Shown here piece by piece: positions 1 to 13,600 of a stretch of DNA of 64,000 nucleotides (position 1 is its first letter; every line of letters starts with the position of its first letter). Under the pieces are notes generated by a model, which ran no database searches, was not told the origin of the DNA, and worked only from the letters and a program-made list of their open reading frames with translations. Source of the DNA: Cucumis sativus (taxonomy: Eukaryota; Streptophyta; Magnoliopsida; Cucurbitales; Cucurbitaceae); assembly GCF_000004075.3 (NCBI RefSeq), contig NC_026660.2, positions 12,400,001 to 12,464,000 on the forward strand. Reading direction: 5' to 3'. A program made the translations under genes and the position numbers.

Positions 1-3000
1 TAGAATTTAAATTCAAAATTAAAGGGTGAAATATAACATTTTAAAATCTAAAAACGAAAAAAAAAGTATTTGTAATAATATACCAAAAGAAACTATATTT
101 ATTTTCTAGCTATTATTTATTTTAGTCAATAATCATCAACTAATGAACTCCATTTTTTCTTTTTAAATTTCACTAACTTGATTAGTATTATAATAAGCTA
201 CAAATGGAGAATTAAATATTTTTGTTTTGAAATAAATGAATACAACTTGTTGAGTCAAATTCGAACAATCCAGTCAACTATAGACTATCCGATCAGGTTG
301 TAAGAGTAAAGAACATTGGAAAACACATATCGCAACAAATAGTATAGAGAATACATTTTCGTAATTTTAATATAAGATGAAAAACATTTGCAAATTTCCA
401 ATCAATCACTCTCGAGTTCATTTTCTTAAAATATGTTCTAAAGTTAATTATTTTATAAATCAATTTCTAAAAAAATGCAGTACATTTTTTTTTAAAATAC
501 ATTTTTTTTTACAAAATTAATGATTTTGAGGATAAAATTAATGAATTGTTTTTCAAAATCTCACCCAAACACTCCAAAATCCTAAGAGGATAAAGTTACA
601 ATTATCACATAGTTTTACGTCTAACTTTGCAATTTACCAGCCTTTTATCTACACAAAGAAACAATAATTTTCTTTTTTTTAAAAAAAAGGATTGACCGTA
701 GTGCCAATCCATGATTCGACACTGTCGTCGTCGGCTGGCAATCAAGAAATGCTTCGTTGAAATGGTCTCCCGAACGACCTGTCGTTTTCTCCTACTTTTT
801 TAATAATATTCTCCTTTCAATTTCAACTCAGCATGCCATTCCATTTATATATATATAATTATATTAGCTTAGTAAACCAAACATGCAAATTTCCCATATT
901 ACCCATCTTTCTCCTCTCATTGCCCAAAGGCGTGGGAATATATTACATCTTCTATTATTCCTTAAATTATAAATTATACATTTGTTTGGTTTCAACTTTT
1001 TAAAATGTCTAACCTTTTTCTTTTGTATTTTTAAAAAGTAAACTTATAGTTTAGTTTATGTATAAACATGAATCAATTGTCATAATGAGCTTAACTCAAC
1101 TGACACTTGTATGTACTTGTGAACAAAAAATTTCAGATTCAAATCGTCACCCCTGCATTTATTACGATACAGTTACAAAAAAAAAAAAAAACATTGTTGA
1201 ATTTGATAGTAAATTATTCATATCATAATCTAGCTAGTGGGGTTATAGCTCAAATATCCTATAAAAATACCGCGATTTCCTTGGCCGAAATTGAGTAATC
1301 TTCAAATAACAAAATTGTCATTCTTTTTCAGACTTGACAAACTATACATTCAATGTACTAACAGTAGTGTGGTAAACTTAGTACCACATCTATGTAAGAA
1401 TGGTTCGTGCAAGTCAACTCCAAGTCCAGCAATGAGATCCATACACTAACAAAAATTTCCAATTTACATGTTATTTAGAAAATAAATCCAAGTTTATGTG
1501 TTTGTGTTTGTGTATACGTAATAAAGCTCAACAAATTTTAAATTTTAAAAAGTAAACTAATTTAGTAAATGTAAATATGAATTTTGTGTTTTAATAACAT
1601 TAAATTTTTTAATTATGTCTTTTAATAACATCAAACACTCAATATTTAATTGTGGAAGTTCATAAAAGGACGTTGGATTTTAACCATGAAGTTCTAATTA
1701 AATACTTATATCACAATCTTTTTTTAAAAAAAGACATATAAAAAAACTACTGGAATTTAATTTACTTAAATTATAGGTTAGAGATAAAAACAATAAGTAT
1801 ATAACAATAAATTTATAGAAAAAATCGATATTGATGTTCAAATTTTATGAAAATATGAAAATTCTAAAAAAATAATGTTATAATAATGTTAGTGAAACTC
1901 GATGGTGACTTGATTAAACTATAATTTACTAATCACAATTTTTATAAAATAAAACAATATTTAAGTGTATACTGTAATTGTATGAGTAAATATAAATACA
2001 AGAGCAAAACTTTTTATATGAAATGAAAAAATAATTACAAAACAATATAAATTTAAGATTATTTTGGTATGAAATGATGCAAGAATATCATTAAAATTTT
2101 TGAATGGTGTTAAAAATAAATATAAGCTATTTGTCGTATTTTCTTTAGCAAAATCAATATTTTAGAGTGAAAAGTTTTGGTTTGAAAGTAAAACTAAAAA
2201 ATAACAAAATATAACATATGAGAAAGTTTAATTGAGTCGAAATTGAAAAATGAAGTTTGGGTGAAAATTTATAGAATTGCATGTAATAAGAATTACGAAA
2301 TTAAAAAATTTAAACTCCACTATCATAGTAAATTAAAATTTTAAAAGTTTGTTAAAGTGGAGAAAAAACGAAATTTCTCCAAATAAAAAAAAAATCGAAC
2401 CTTTAAAATCTTGAAAATTGGGGAAAAATTTAGGCGATGCTTCTATTAAATGGGATTATTGATATTGGAAATGAATATGAAATCCGAAACGGCGTCGGTT
2501 GGATGTCGACGCGAACGGGCCACATAAGCATTGGGGGAGGAGGCAGCCCAAATGCGCTGGCTTCTCCAAGCGCAAAATCTCAACTCCCTTCCACTCACGA
2601 CAACATAAAAGATTCCTCCAGCCCCGCACCACGTCGTCGTTTCCCATCCAATATTTATTCTCCAATTTTCATAACAATAACAATAACAATGACATAACCT
2701 AATATAAATAAATAAATTACAACAATTTCTCCTCCACTTTTTTTGTTACCATAGCTTCACAGTAAATTATGTGTATTGCTATTTTTATTTTGTAGGTTAA
2801 AAGGTTAAAATTTCCATTAATTACTTTTTACTGCAGTTTCAAGGTAGTAAATTTAAACTGATATAATGTTTTTCAAGTGTGGGTTTTGTCTAAAATTCTA
2901 AACCAGGGTAATATTGTAGATTCTAAAGGAATGGATGTAATTAATGATTGTGTAATAAATTTATATATTTTTTTTAACCTTCCGACTTGGAATATTCCAC

Positions 3001-3699
3001 TTGAATTGAGTTTTACATTAAACGAAAATTTAAAAAATATATAATGATTGAGCGGTCAACATTTTAGTATAAAATATTTTCAATATTTTATTGGTGCGGT
3101 ATTTGAACATTTAGATAAATAGGAACCTAAAATGTTTTCAAAAGTTATTTAAGAATGAGTAAAATAGACTGTTATTTAAAAAAATCAGTCACTAAATTCC
3201 TATAATACAAGAATGAAAAATTAAACTTCTAACTTCATATTTTACTATATAAATTAAATTATATATCACTTAAAATAATTGAATGAAAGTATATAAAGTA
3301 AATTTATTAGTTTAGAAGTATAAAAGGGTCACAATCATATTGTAACAAGCATTTATAATAACAAATGAATGGGTTTTGAATTTACCGTTGTTTGTGAGTG
3401 CATAGCCTCGTCCTTTTCTTTTTTCTCACAGTAAATGAGATGAAAATCAAAGCCCCAACGTCAAGAAAAATAGTAAAATTTACCCATCAAAGATTGAGTG
3501 TGAGTTTGTAACCACGAGCGGTTAGTTTTTGTAAGTTACATGAGAATTTATTTAGAACAAAAACATAATTTAAAAAGCTTCCTTAAAAGGAAAAATGAAA
3601 AAAGATCTAAAAAGCGTAAGGACTAAGCTGTAATTTCACACAAAATAAAAAGAATCTCCGTATTTATTAAAAATTTCAATTATTATTATTTTTTATCCT
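1..3699. other. gene-poor AT-rich intergenic DNA
   Basis: No supportable gene. Mostly AT-rich with poly-A/T runs. Two short GC-richer islands stand out, about 700-790 and 2480-2650. The second has a TGTCGAC core and open frames on both strands, but none resembles a known protein. The last 50 bases lead into the CT-rich 5' leader of the Rab gene. Confidence 0.6.
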
Positions 3700-4098
3700 C
3701 CACCACCTTTTTCGCTCGCACTTTCCATTCAGCCGTGTAAACAAGCAACGTCAAACTCGCCTCAGACGACAACTCCACCAATCCTCTCTCTGTTCTCTCC
3801 CTAACTTCCCTCTTTAATTCTCTCTGCTTAATTCAATCCTTCGATTCTTCCGCCGCCGTCGCCGCCGTAGTCAACTTTCTTTCCCCACCAAGCCAATCTC
3901 AAACTCATCCTCCCATTTCTTCGCCTACAGGTCTCAATTCTCCCCTCTCATTTCTCAATTTGGGGATTCTCTTCCTCCTCAAACGTTTCTGTTTCCGCTA
4001 CTGTAGATGATTCCGATTCTTTCAATTTTGTTTACTGAATTGCTGAATTTGATGTTTTTGGATCAGGTTTGTTCGAGAAATCTGGGGCGGAGACTGCT

Positions 4099-5878
4099 AT
4101 GGCTCATAAGGTAGACCACGAGTATGACTATTTGTTCAAGATTGTTCTGATTGGGGATTCTGGCGTTGGGAAGTCCAACATTCTTTCGAGATTTACTAGA
4201 AACGAGTTCTGCTTGGAGTCCAAATCTACCATTGGTGTTGAGTTCTCGACCAAGACTCTCCAGGTAGAAAGCTTAATCGTTTGAACTCTCCGCGATTAAA
4301 TTAGTATTTTTCAGTTTATTGATTGATCGTGTTATTTGCCGTCTGTGATTGATGGACTTCATGAATCTAGGTTCCGATGGTTTTGAAATTGTGGGTTCCG
4401 CCTTGCTTTTTAGTTTTTTTATGTTTTTTACTTTCGATCGTTAAAGTGCAGTGGATTTATTGCATGTAGGGTTTGAGTAAAGGTTTGAAGTAGTTGCGTC
4501 ATTGCTTGAAGTTGAGGCTACCAACGTTTAGGATTGAATGAATAGGAACAGGATTTATGGAATTTAAATAATATGTTGCTGATCTAACAAGCAAACGATC
4601 CGGCTTTCCTGGCTATGTTTAACGAAAGACTGAGAGAATTATTCTGAAATATAGTTGTGAGTTGTTAAAGCAGTAGGAAATTGGCAGTCCTTTTCTCTTG
4701 TTTCTAGATTACTCTTATTTTCTTACCAAAATATAGAACACTCTTGAAATTTTGCAAGTGCTCATGTTCTTAAAATTTCGAGTGTTTTCACTAATGAAAA
4801 GTTAAGTATTATAAATGATTGTTCTCTATTAACTGATTTAAATGTAGATAAAACAAAAAGGTGCTTATGAAAAATTAGGGTATGGAATAATGTGAACCCA
4901 ACTCAACAATAATTGACATATACTATTTCTTTTGATGTTGGATGTTCAAATCACTGTATCCCACATTTATTGTATAGAAAAAGGAAGAAAATTTTGGGTA
5001 TGCCCATCCTACTATGACCAAACCGATTGATATTGGCTGAGTGATGGCTATTTTTCTTTTTTTGTGAAAAGTTATTAGTCAATGGAGCAAAAGATTGAGA
5101 AGGGAGATAATAGAGGTTTCCAACTAAAACTATCCAATTATGTATGGAAGCATATACACTCTGAATCCATTCCCTCTGTTTCTTGTTAGTTGTTTGTCCT
5201 AAAACCAAAATTACGTTCAAAAGAAATTATACATGGAAGGTTAACGAGATGGAGAGTTGCCTTCATTGGACAATATCACTAAATTGGGCCGTATTATTCA
5301 GTTTGGGATTACTTTCCATTTCAGAGTTCTGTACTTTTAGTAGTTGAAGTGTTAGCCATCTCATTTTAATCAATATTGTTGACATACAGGTAGAAGGAAA
5401 GACAGTCAAGGCACAGATCTGGGACACAGCAGGTCAGGAGCGATACCGTGCTATTACTAGTGCTTATTATAGAGGAGCCGTTGGTGCTCTCCTTGTCTAT
5501 GATCTGACAAAGAGACAGACTTTCGAGAACGTTCAAAGGTGGCTTCGGGAGTTGAGAGATCATGCAGATTCTAACATTGTGATTGTGATGATTGGAAACA
5601 AATCTGACCTAAGTCATCTTAGATCTGTCTCAGAGGATGATGGGCAGACCATGGCAGAGAAGGAAGGTCTTTCATTTATCGAGACATCGGCCTTAGATGC
5701 CACCAACATCGACAAGGCATTCCAAACCATCTTGACAGAGATCTACCATATCATCAGCAAGAAGGCATTGGCAGCCCAGGAAGCAGCTGCCAGCATCACC
5801 CATCCCGGACAAGGAACGACCATCAACGTTTCCGATACTTCTGGTGACTCAAACAGAAGGGGTTGTTGTTCTTCTTGA
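4099..5878 (+). CDS. RABA2: Rab GTPase, RABA2 (Rab11) class
   Basis: Two coding exons, 4099-4263 and 5390-5878, give 217 aa, the usual RABA length. The junction falls after Leu-Gln in phase 0, with a GTAGAA donor and ACATACAG acceptor. The P-loop GDSGVGKS is at about residues 19-26. Switch I has STIGVEF, switch [10 protein letters not shown], and the later guanine-binding motifs NKSD and ETSA are present. The C-terminus is CCSS, a double-Cys geranylgeranylation signal. The [14 protein letters not shown] start and the LAAQEAAA tail fit RABA2 proteins, which act in trans-Golgi/early endosome to plasma membrane and cell-plate traffic. The ATG at 4099 is chosen because family homology begins there. 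The leader (about 3730-4098) is CT-rich and probably holds a 5'UTR intron, about 3931-4066. No lesions seen. Confidence 0.95.
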
Positions 5879-7472
5879 GCAGATACAGAAAGATAGAACT
5901 GATAGTTCACATCAAAGGTTTCTCTTGTGTCTCTCTTTCCTTTATATTCATAATTGATCTGTTGTTTTTGATCTTCCTGGATTTGGAGAAACTAGGAAAG
6001 TGTAGCGAATTCATAGCGGGCATGTAGAATGATTATCTTACTCGACCCCTCTCGATCATGTGGTTTATCTCATTAGCAAGTGTTAGTTATTTTGAGCAAT
6101 TTCCAAATTTCTTTCTTGTTCCTTTACTTACCCCATTCATATGACAAAAATTACTTGAGGAATTTGATTTGTATTTGTTCTCCATTTGCCAACTCTTATT
6201 CAGAAATTCTTACATTTTTCAGTTATCAATTAAACAGATATGATACAGTTGGGATTTGCTAGTTGTCACTTACTGGCTTATTTTGTACTAAATAGAACTG
6301 AATTTTTCTCTCTTTTGACTCTGGACTCATTTAAAAATTGGTGAATGTTGGAGAATAACCCCTCAATTTAGGGACTCACTCCTTACATAAAAAGGGGAGC
6401 AAAACAACCAAACATTGTTCCTCCACAATCTGTGGGGGAGAAGCAAAGGTTACGTTAGTAAGGTAGTAGCTTAATTTAATTTAATGTAAGGGCTTTTAAT
6501 TTGATGCTATTTTAGTACAAATTCGGAAAGACGATTTGAACTTGAGACTTTTTAGTCCTCCGGTGGTCCAATCTTTTGCTTCATAATTTTATGTGTTTTA
6601 ATTCATTATATTTAAAAGTAGTATGGTGAGATGAAAATCTATTTATTAATTGCGACGCCAAAGTTAAGAAGCTTGTAGAAAAGTTCAAAAGGAGGATGTT
6701 GAGTAACTATGCAATATTATATTTCAAGAGAGCCTCTTTCTACTCCTATTATTATTTATATTATTTTTGCAATTTTTTTTTTGGATATATCGAAAAAATC
6801 TAGTTGGACTTGTACTCTAAAACTTTAAATAATAACAATTTGGTTCCTAAATTTTAAAAATTGAAACCATAAATAATTAAAATTGAATCATTAAACTTGT
6901 ATAATCAAACCTAAACAATGGTATGATACTGTTCACTTTAGACGTACACACTTGTAACTTTGTCGATAGTTATCTACACTTATATGCTCGTGATCACTAC
7001 CTTTCGTAATTAATGTATGATTAGTTCATACTTGTTACACAGTTATCTTATTCTCACGACTTGCCATTACTTATTAGGAACTTCAACTCTAAGAGGTAAC
7101 ATTTGTTTTAAAAATATACTTGAATATGATTTTTTCATTGGAATTATCAAAATATTTCTTTTTAAAAGTAATTATAAATATGGCAATGTATCAAATTTGG
7201 TAGATTTAGAAATTAAGTTAAAGAAATAAACTCAGGAATAGGTCCACTAATTGAAGCCAATATCCTTAATTAAATGATGATTCAAATTTACTCCACAAAT
7301 TATTGAACCAATTAAAAAGAACTAAAATAACATAATCAACCTCAAATTAACAATCTTACATATATATATATATAGGGTGATTGGGAAAAATGCTGTGATT
7401 TTAAAAAGAATTGGGGAAAAAAGGTTTTATATAATAATAATAATAAAGAAGGCCCATTAAAAATGTAGAAGT
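5879..7472. other. 3'UTR of Rab gene and AT-rich spacer
   Basis: The first few hundred bases are probably the RABA2 3'UTR. The rest is AT-rich with a (TA)n run at about 7361-7376 and no coding signal that I can support. Confidence 0.5.
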
Positions 7473-7544
7473 GTCTGAGCCCGGGTTCGAACCGGGACCT
7501 CTAGTGTGTGAGACTAGCGTGATAACCAACTACACCACCCAGAC
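7473..7544 (-). tRNA. trnV-CAC: tRNA-Val (anticodon CAC)
   Basis: Reading the minus strand, the 72 nt fold into a full cloverleaf. The acceptor GTCTGGG pairs with CTCAGAC (one G-T pair). The D-arm holds TAGTTGGTTA. The anticodon stem CTAGT/ACTAG encloses the loop CTCACAC, so the anticodon is CAC (Val, GUG codons). The T-arm is CCCGG-GTTCGAA-CCGGG. B-box GGTTCGAAC is intact and no intron is present. CCA is not encoded, as expected for a nuclear gene. The 5' end lies about 118 bp from the start codon of the coiled-coil gene and is divergent to it. Confidence 0.96.
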
Positions 7545-7662
7545 CATTGTTGAAAATCAGTGCCTCAAGTTGTTAATCATAAAAAATTATTGTTACAATT
7601 TCATTGAATTGATTCGTTTGAGAATCAAGAGAACATTTTCTTTTCATTTTTCGCAATTCGCC

Positions 7663-10600
7663 ATGGATGCTCACCACGCATCGTTAGGTCGACGAACGGT
7701 AAGAACGTTTTGCATGTTCGCATTCTTGTGCTCCATAACGCCTTCAACGTGTTTTTGAATTAATATGCATACGTTTGATTTTGTACTTACTTCGGCAGCT
7801 GGAAGAGATTCGGCAAAAAAGAGCGGCCGAGAGATTGAGCAAAGTTTCTTCTGGACCAGATCTGAGTACAGCCTCCAAATCAAATGGTTTGTTATTGTTT
7901 ATTCGTGTGGAATTACTGTTCAGATTATTGGTTGCTGATGTAATTTGGTTTTATTGGAACAGAAGTCTCTGGTATTAGAAAATCAGAGAGCGGAAGTCGA
8001 ATCTCAGAGGTAGGATTATTAACTTTTATTTTATTAGTTTTCTCCGCCATGCTCTTGTATTTTGAAATATTGATATTAATTTTTAGGTTTCGTTTTGAAT
8101 GATTTCTTATATCTTTTTACTAGGGCACATGTTTTTGATAAAATTCAACTGTTGTTGGCGAAAATGTAGCATGAATGTAATGGAACTTATTGGACCAATA
8201 GCCTATTGTTGTAATTGTTAATTTGCTAATCAATTTCATACAATGGCGAATATATTTATGAAACAGGATCTTTTAGAATTCCTTTTTTCCCTTCTTTTAA
8301 TGGACTTCTGAGATTGGTAGGTTCCTTTATGCAGATCGATGTGGGTAGTTTAGTATCTCAGATACAAGATATGCAGAAGAAGAATGCAGAATTAGAAGAA
8401 CAAAGGACTGTCATAAGCTCAAAGGTTTCGTTCTGTTTAATTTCCCCCCATTTGTGCAGAATATGCCGTAGAAAGCATCATGAGTTGATCGTTTATTTGA
8501 ATTTTGTAATTATTACCTTGTTTCAGCTTCAATCCAAGGAGGCTGAGAATGGCATGCTTCAAAAGCGATTGAATGAACTGGTAATTAATGCTCTTCCAAA
8601 CTGAATTTTCTCTGTTCCTTAGGGTAGGTCATACGAGTTGTTCATCTTTTGATGCCATTTCCTCTGTTTAGATATATCTCCCATGTATAGCACGTCTTAT
8701 AATATATTTGATGCAGTTGTAGTGTAAGGCAAGTAATTTGTTAAAAGCGATAAAGTAAAGAGACATCGAGTTACGTGGAATCCCAAATACAGGAAGAAAA
8801 ACCACGATTTACTTTTCTTATTAATTTCTCATCATCACAAATGATACAAGGGAGAAATTTTCCTTTGGGCCAAGCCCACTAAATCTAACACTCCCCCTCA
8901 TGTTGGGAGGTAGATATCAATGTGATCCAACTTGCTAACACAAAAGTCAAAGTTCTGCTTGAGAAGTCCCTTGGTGATGACATCAACAACCGGTTGGCTC
9001 AAAAGAATGTACGGAATACATATGCTCCCATTGCCCAACCTTTCTTTGATGAGTATTGATCAATCATATCATGTTTAGTTTTATCATGTTGAACTAGATT
9101 GTTGGCAATGCTAATAGCTGCCTTGTTATCATAGAATAATTTCATTAGTATTCCACAATCCTGATGAAGATCAGACAACTTTCTAGAGTCAAATTTCCTC
9201 ACATTTCCCCAAACTCATAGCCCTACACTCGGCCTCAACACTTCTCTTGGCCACGACCCATTGCTTCTTACTCCTCCAAGTTACAAGATTGTCTCATACA
9301 AATGTACAATAACCGGAGGTCGATTTCCTGTCAATAACAGACTCTGCGCAGTCAGAATCAGTAGAGGCCTCAATAGTTTTCCTATTTGTCTTTCTAAACA
9401 TCAACTCTTTACAAGGAATTGTTTTTAAGTATCTCAGGATTCTGTTGACGACTTCCATGTGTTCCTCATAGAGAGCCTGCATGAATTGACTCACAACACT
9501 CACAACATAGGAAATATTTGGTTGAGTATGGGACAAGTAAATCAACTTACTCACAAGTACTGATATTGTTCTTTATCAGCTGGAATTTTATCATCTGAAT
9601 TTCCCTTTACAGTTGAATTCAATAAGGGTGTCAGCAGGACGACATCCCAACATACCTATCTCGATCAACAAATCAAGGGTATACTTCCTCTAAGATATGA
9701 AGATACCTTCTTTAGATCTTGCTACTTCCATTCCAAGGAAATATTTCAGATTTCCCAAGTCTTTGATTTCAAATTCATCACCCATCCTCTTTTTTAGTTG
9801 GATGATTTCAGCATGATGATCCTCAGATAAAACAATGTCATCGACATAAACAATTAGGACTGCGATCTTTTCGTCTTGAAGACCTTTGTAAACAAAGTAT
9901 GGTCGAAGTGCCCTTGTACCCTTGGGACGTGACAACGGTAGTAAACCTATCAAACCATGCTCTAGGTGACTATTTCAAACCATATAAAGATTTATGAAGT
10001 TTACATACCTTATGACTAAATTGGGCTTCAAATCCTGGAGGGGGCTCATGTAAATTTCCTCCTTTAGGCCCCCATTTAGGAATGCATTCTTAACATCCAG
10101 CTGATATAGAGGTCAATTGTTCACAACAACAAATAGCAGGACTCTAACTGGATTCAGTTTGGCACCTGGGGAAAAAGTTTCTGAATAATCAACACCATAG
10201 GTTTGAGTTTACCCTTTTGCAACTAACCTCATCTTGTGTCTGTCGAGGGTTCCATCTGGCTTGTATTTGAGAGTGAACACCCATTTGCATTCCATAGTTT
10301 TATGTCCCTTGGTTAGAGCGCAAATCTCCCAAGTCGAATTCTTTTCAAGAGCTCTCATCTCTTTCATGAAAGCATTTTTCCACTCAGAACACTCTAAAGC
10401 AATGTGGATGTTTTTTGATATCACGGTAGAGTCAAGGCTAGCTGTGAAGGCTCTGAACTGTAGAGATAGACTATCATAGAAAACATAGTTACAAATAGGG
10501 TATTTGTGCAAGACCTAGTACCTTTTCTCAATGCAATGGGAATATCTAGAGAAGGATCATACTCATCAAAGTTCCTTGGGTGACCATGTTCAGCCTCATT

Positions 10601-13600
10601 ACCAGTAGTTTCTGCTCTGACCTCAGTCTCATTACCACCGGCCCTTTCTCTCATATATTCAAGAATAGGAACATCAGACCTATCATTCTCGCTCATTTTA
10701 TTATCAACACATGATTCAATCGGATTCGTCATACCTTGATCTTGAGGAGGTTCAGAATCTTGGATTGGAGCTGGCTGATCAGTAGGGGACTCAATTTCTT
10801 TTCTGCGAGTTCTCCTATAGTTAGTTTTCTAGGGGACTTGGTTTGTGGGTAGAACTATGGGATGAGGATCAGATTCAGGTAAGGTACTAGGAGTAGGTTC
10901 AATAGGCTTTAAGGTACAGTTAGACTCTTCACTCACACTCTCCCCCTGAAGATGGCTAATGGGAAAAAAATGTTGATCTACACAAAAGGTAACATCCATA
11001 GTGACAAAGTATTTATGGAAAGGAGGATGGAAACGTTTATACCCTCGCTGATGAAGAGGATACCCAACAAACACACATGTCTAAGTTTGAGGGGAAAATT
11101 TGGACATAGACTATACACCCATACACACAAAGGGGTACCTCAGAAATTAGGCAGGTGAGGGATAAGACTCCTTGAGGCAATCTAAGGGAGTTTGAAGGTG
11201 GAGGACTTGAGAAGACATTGTATTAATGAGACAAGCTGTAGTAAGAATGACATCTTCTCATAGACATGAAGGAAGGGAAGTAGATAGCATAAGGGAACGA
11301 GCTACGTCCAAAAGTTGGTTTTTCTACTCGGCAACCCCATTTTGTTGAGGAGTGTAGGTATCCGAGCTTTGGTGAACAATCCCATTGGAGGTTAGGAACT
11401 TACTAAGATTAAGGTTTTGGAACTCCTGACCATTATCACTTCGAAGAGTTGCAATTTTTGTATTGAACTGCGTTTCAATGGTTTGATAGAAGTTTTTGAA
11501 AACAGAAGAAGTCTTAGATTTATCAGTGATAAGGAAGACCAAGGTAAGACGAGTATGATCATCAATGAAAGTCATAACCACCATTTCTCAAAAGAGGTAG
11601 TGACCTTGGATGCACCCCAAAAGTCACTATGGATAAGGGTAAATGGTTGTGTGGGTTTATATGGTTGTGAAGGGAAGGATACTCAATGTTGTTTGGCTTG
11701 AATGCACACGTCACAGGATAAAGAGGAGACATCAATTTTAGAATAAAACGAGGAAATAAATACTTCATATATTTAAAGTTTGGGTGGCCTAATCGGAAAT
11801 TCCACAATGTACAATCTTGTTCGTAAATGGTAGAATATGATGACAATAAACTAGTCCTAAAGTTACTACTACTGTAGGTATTATTGTCAAGCATGTAGAG
11901 TCTCCTGCTATGTCAAGCAATGCCAATTGTCCTTCTTGAGCTCAAGTTCTGAAAAGAAATAGATTTATGTAAGAAAGTAGCTCTACAGTTCAACTCACGA
12001 GTGATCTTGTTGATAGATAGCAAATTATAGGAAATCTTAGGCGCATGCAAAACATGATGGAAAGAGAGCCCTTCGAAGGGAAAGATTTGTCCCTTCCTAG
12101 CAATTGGGGCTAAGGAACCATAAGCTATTTGGATTTTTCCATTACTAGCACATGGGATATAAGAGACAAAGTTCTCAAAGGAACCTGTCAAGTGATCTAT
12201 ATCCCCCGAGTCTAGGATCCAAGGATTTTTCCATCAACACTGATAAGACTAAGGCACTAAGACATAACTGATTGAGCAATAGCTCTTAGACTGGAGGGTG
12301 GACTGTTCTGGTTTACAGTAGGGCCAGATGGTTGAGAAGTGCTGGTAGACTCACTTACATAAACACGCCCTAAGTTTTGTTTATCGTTAGGGGATTGTTT
12401 CTTACCTCCTAGGGGATGACCGTGGAGTTTCCAACACTGATCCTTAGTATGCCACTGTTTCTTGCAATGCTCACAAACATGGATTGGTTTCTCGTTTTTC
12501 TTCTCACTATCATGGGTCGGAGATCTAGCACTGAAAGCAGCTGAGTCAGTGGCAGAAGTAGTCAGTACACTCATGGCATTTGTTCAGTCTTCTTCAAGGC
12601 GGACTTCATAACACACTTCCATTAAAGAGGGAAGAGGTCTCTGTTCAAGTATACAACCGCAGACAATGTCAAACTTGGGGTTAAGTCCTTCAAGGAAGTC
12701 ATAAATACGGTCAGCTTCTTCAAGTATAGCATACTGTATACCGTCATTTGGAGTATCCCATATTGTTTCTCTGCATAGGTCATCTCTTGCTAGAGAAGAG
12801 AAAGCTTATTGAAGTAGAAGGTTACATCCAGGGTTCCTAGCTTGCAATAATGGACTTGTTTCCTCAACGTATACAACCGAGAAGCATTCTGATGCTTCGA
12901 ATAAAGTTTTTTGTCGTGTCTCGTAGATCCTTTGCAGTAGCTGCATAAAGTAGAGGCTTGCCTATATGTAGTTCCATACTATTAATCAGCATAGAATAAA
13001 GGAGTTTTTTCCTTTCCAGAAGCGTTCCAAGGCATCACCTGGTGGGGACAGATAGTTTCCCTTGACAAAAAACCAAATTGGTGGCGACTCTCAATAAACA
13101 TCTTGATCAATTGGGATCAGGAAAAATAATTGTCATTAAGCTTTTCTTCTGGAAAAGTCCCCATAGATGGTGCCAGAGAACCAATTATACAATTTGAAGA
13201 TAAGTTAGGAAGTGAAGTTACCAAGTACTTGGAATACATCGGTAAGTCGGTTGATATGGATTGCGCCAAGGATTTACCAACTTCAAATCCAGATTTATTA
13301 TCCCCTCGATTGATCCCGGTACCATAGATAGGCGGCAACTGGAAAGAGTCAAAGGACAGCAGCGCGTGAATGAATGGTAGTCCATAAATCGAGGGTGGTG
13401 TGCCAGAAGGGTATTGTAGCTGGACTTGGGCTGACAGATGGGAGAAAATTGGTTGGTTCGTGGATGTGTTCAGTGGCGGTGCGTGAGTGGTAAGATGGAG
13501 CGCGTGCAGCTGGTTTCTGGTGCTTAGCTGCAAGGCTGACTTCAAGGGTGGGTCCATTGTGACTGCCGATGTCTCTTGAAGCTGGTGGGGTAGCTTCTCC

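Noticed and set aside
4069-4098. Longer N-terminus for the Rab GTPase
   Set aside because: The extension begins with TTG, not ATG, and Rab homology starts at the ATG at 4099.
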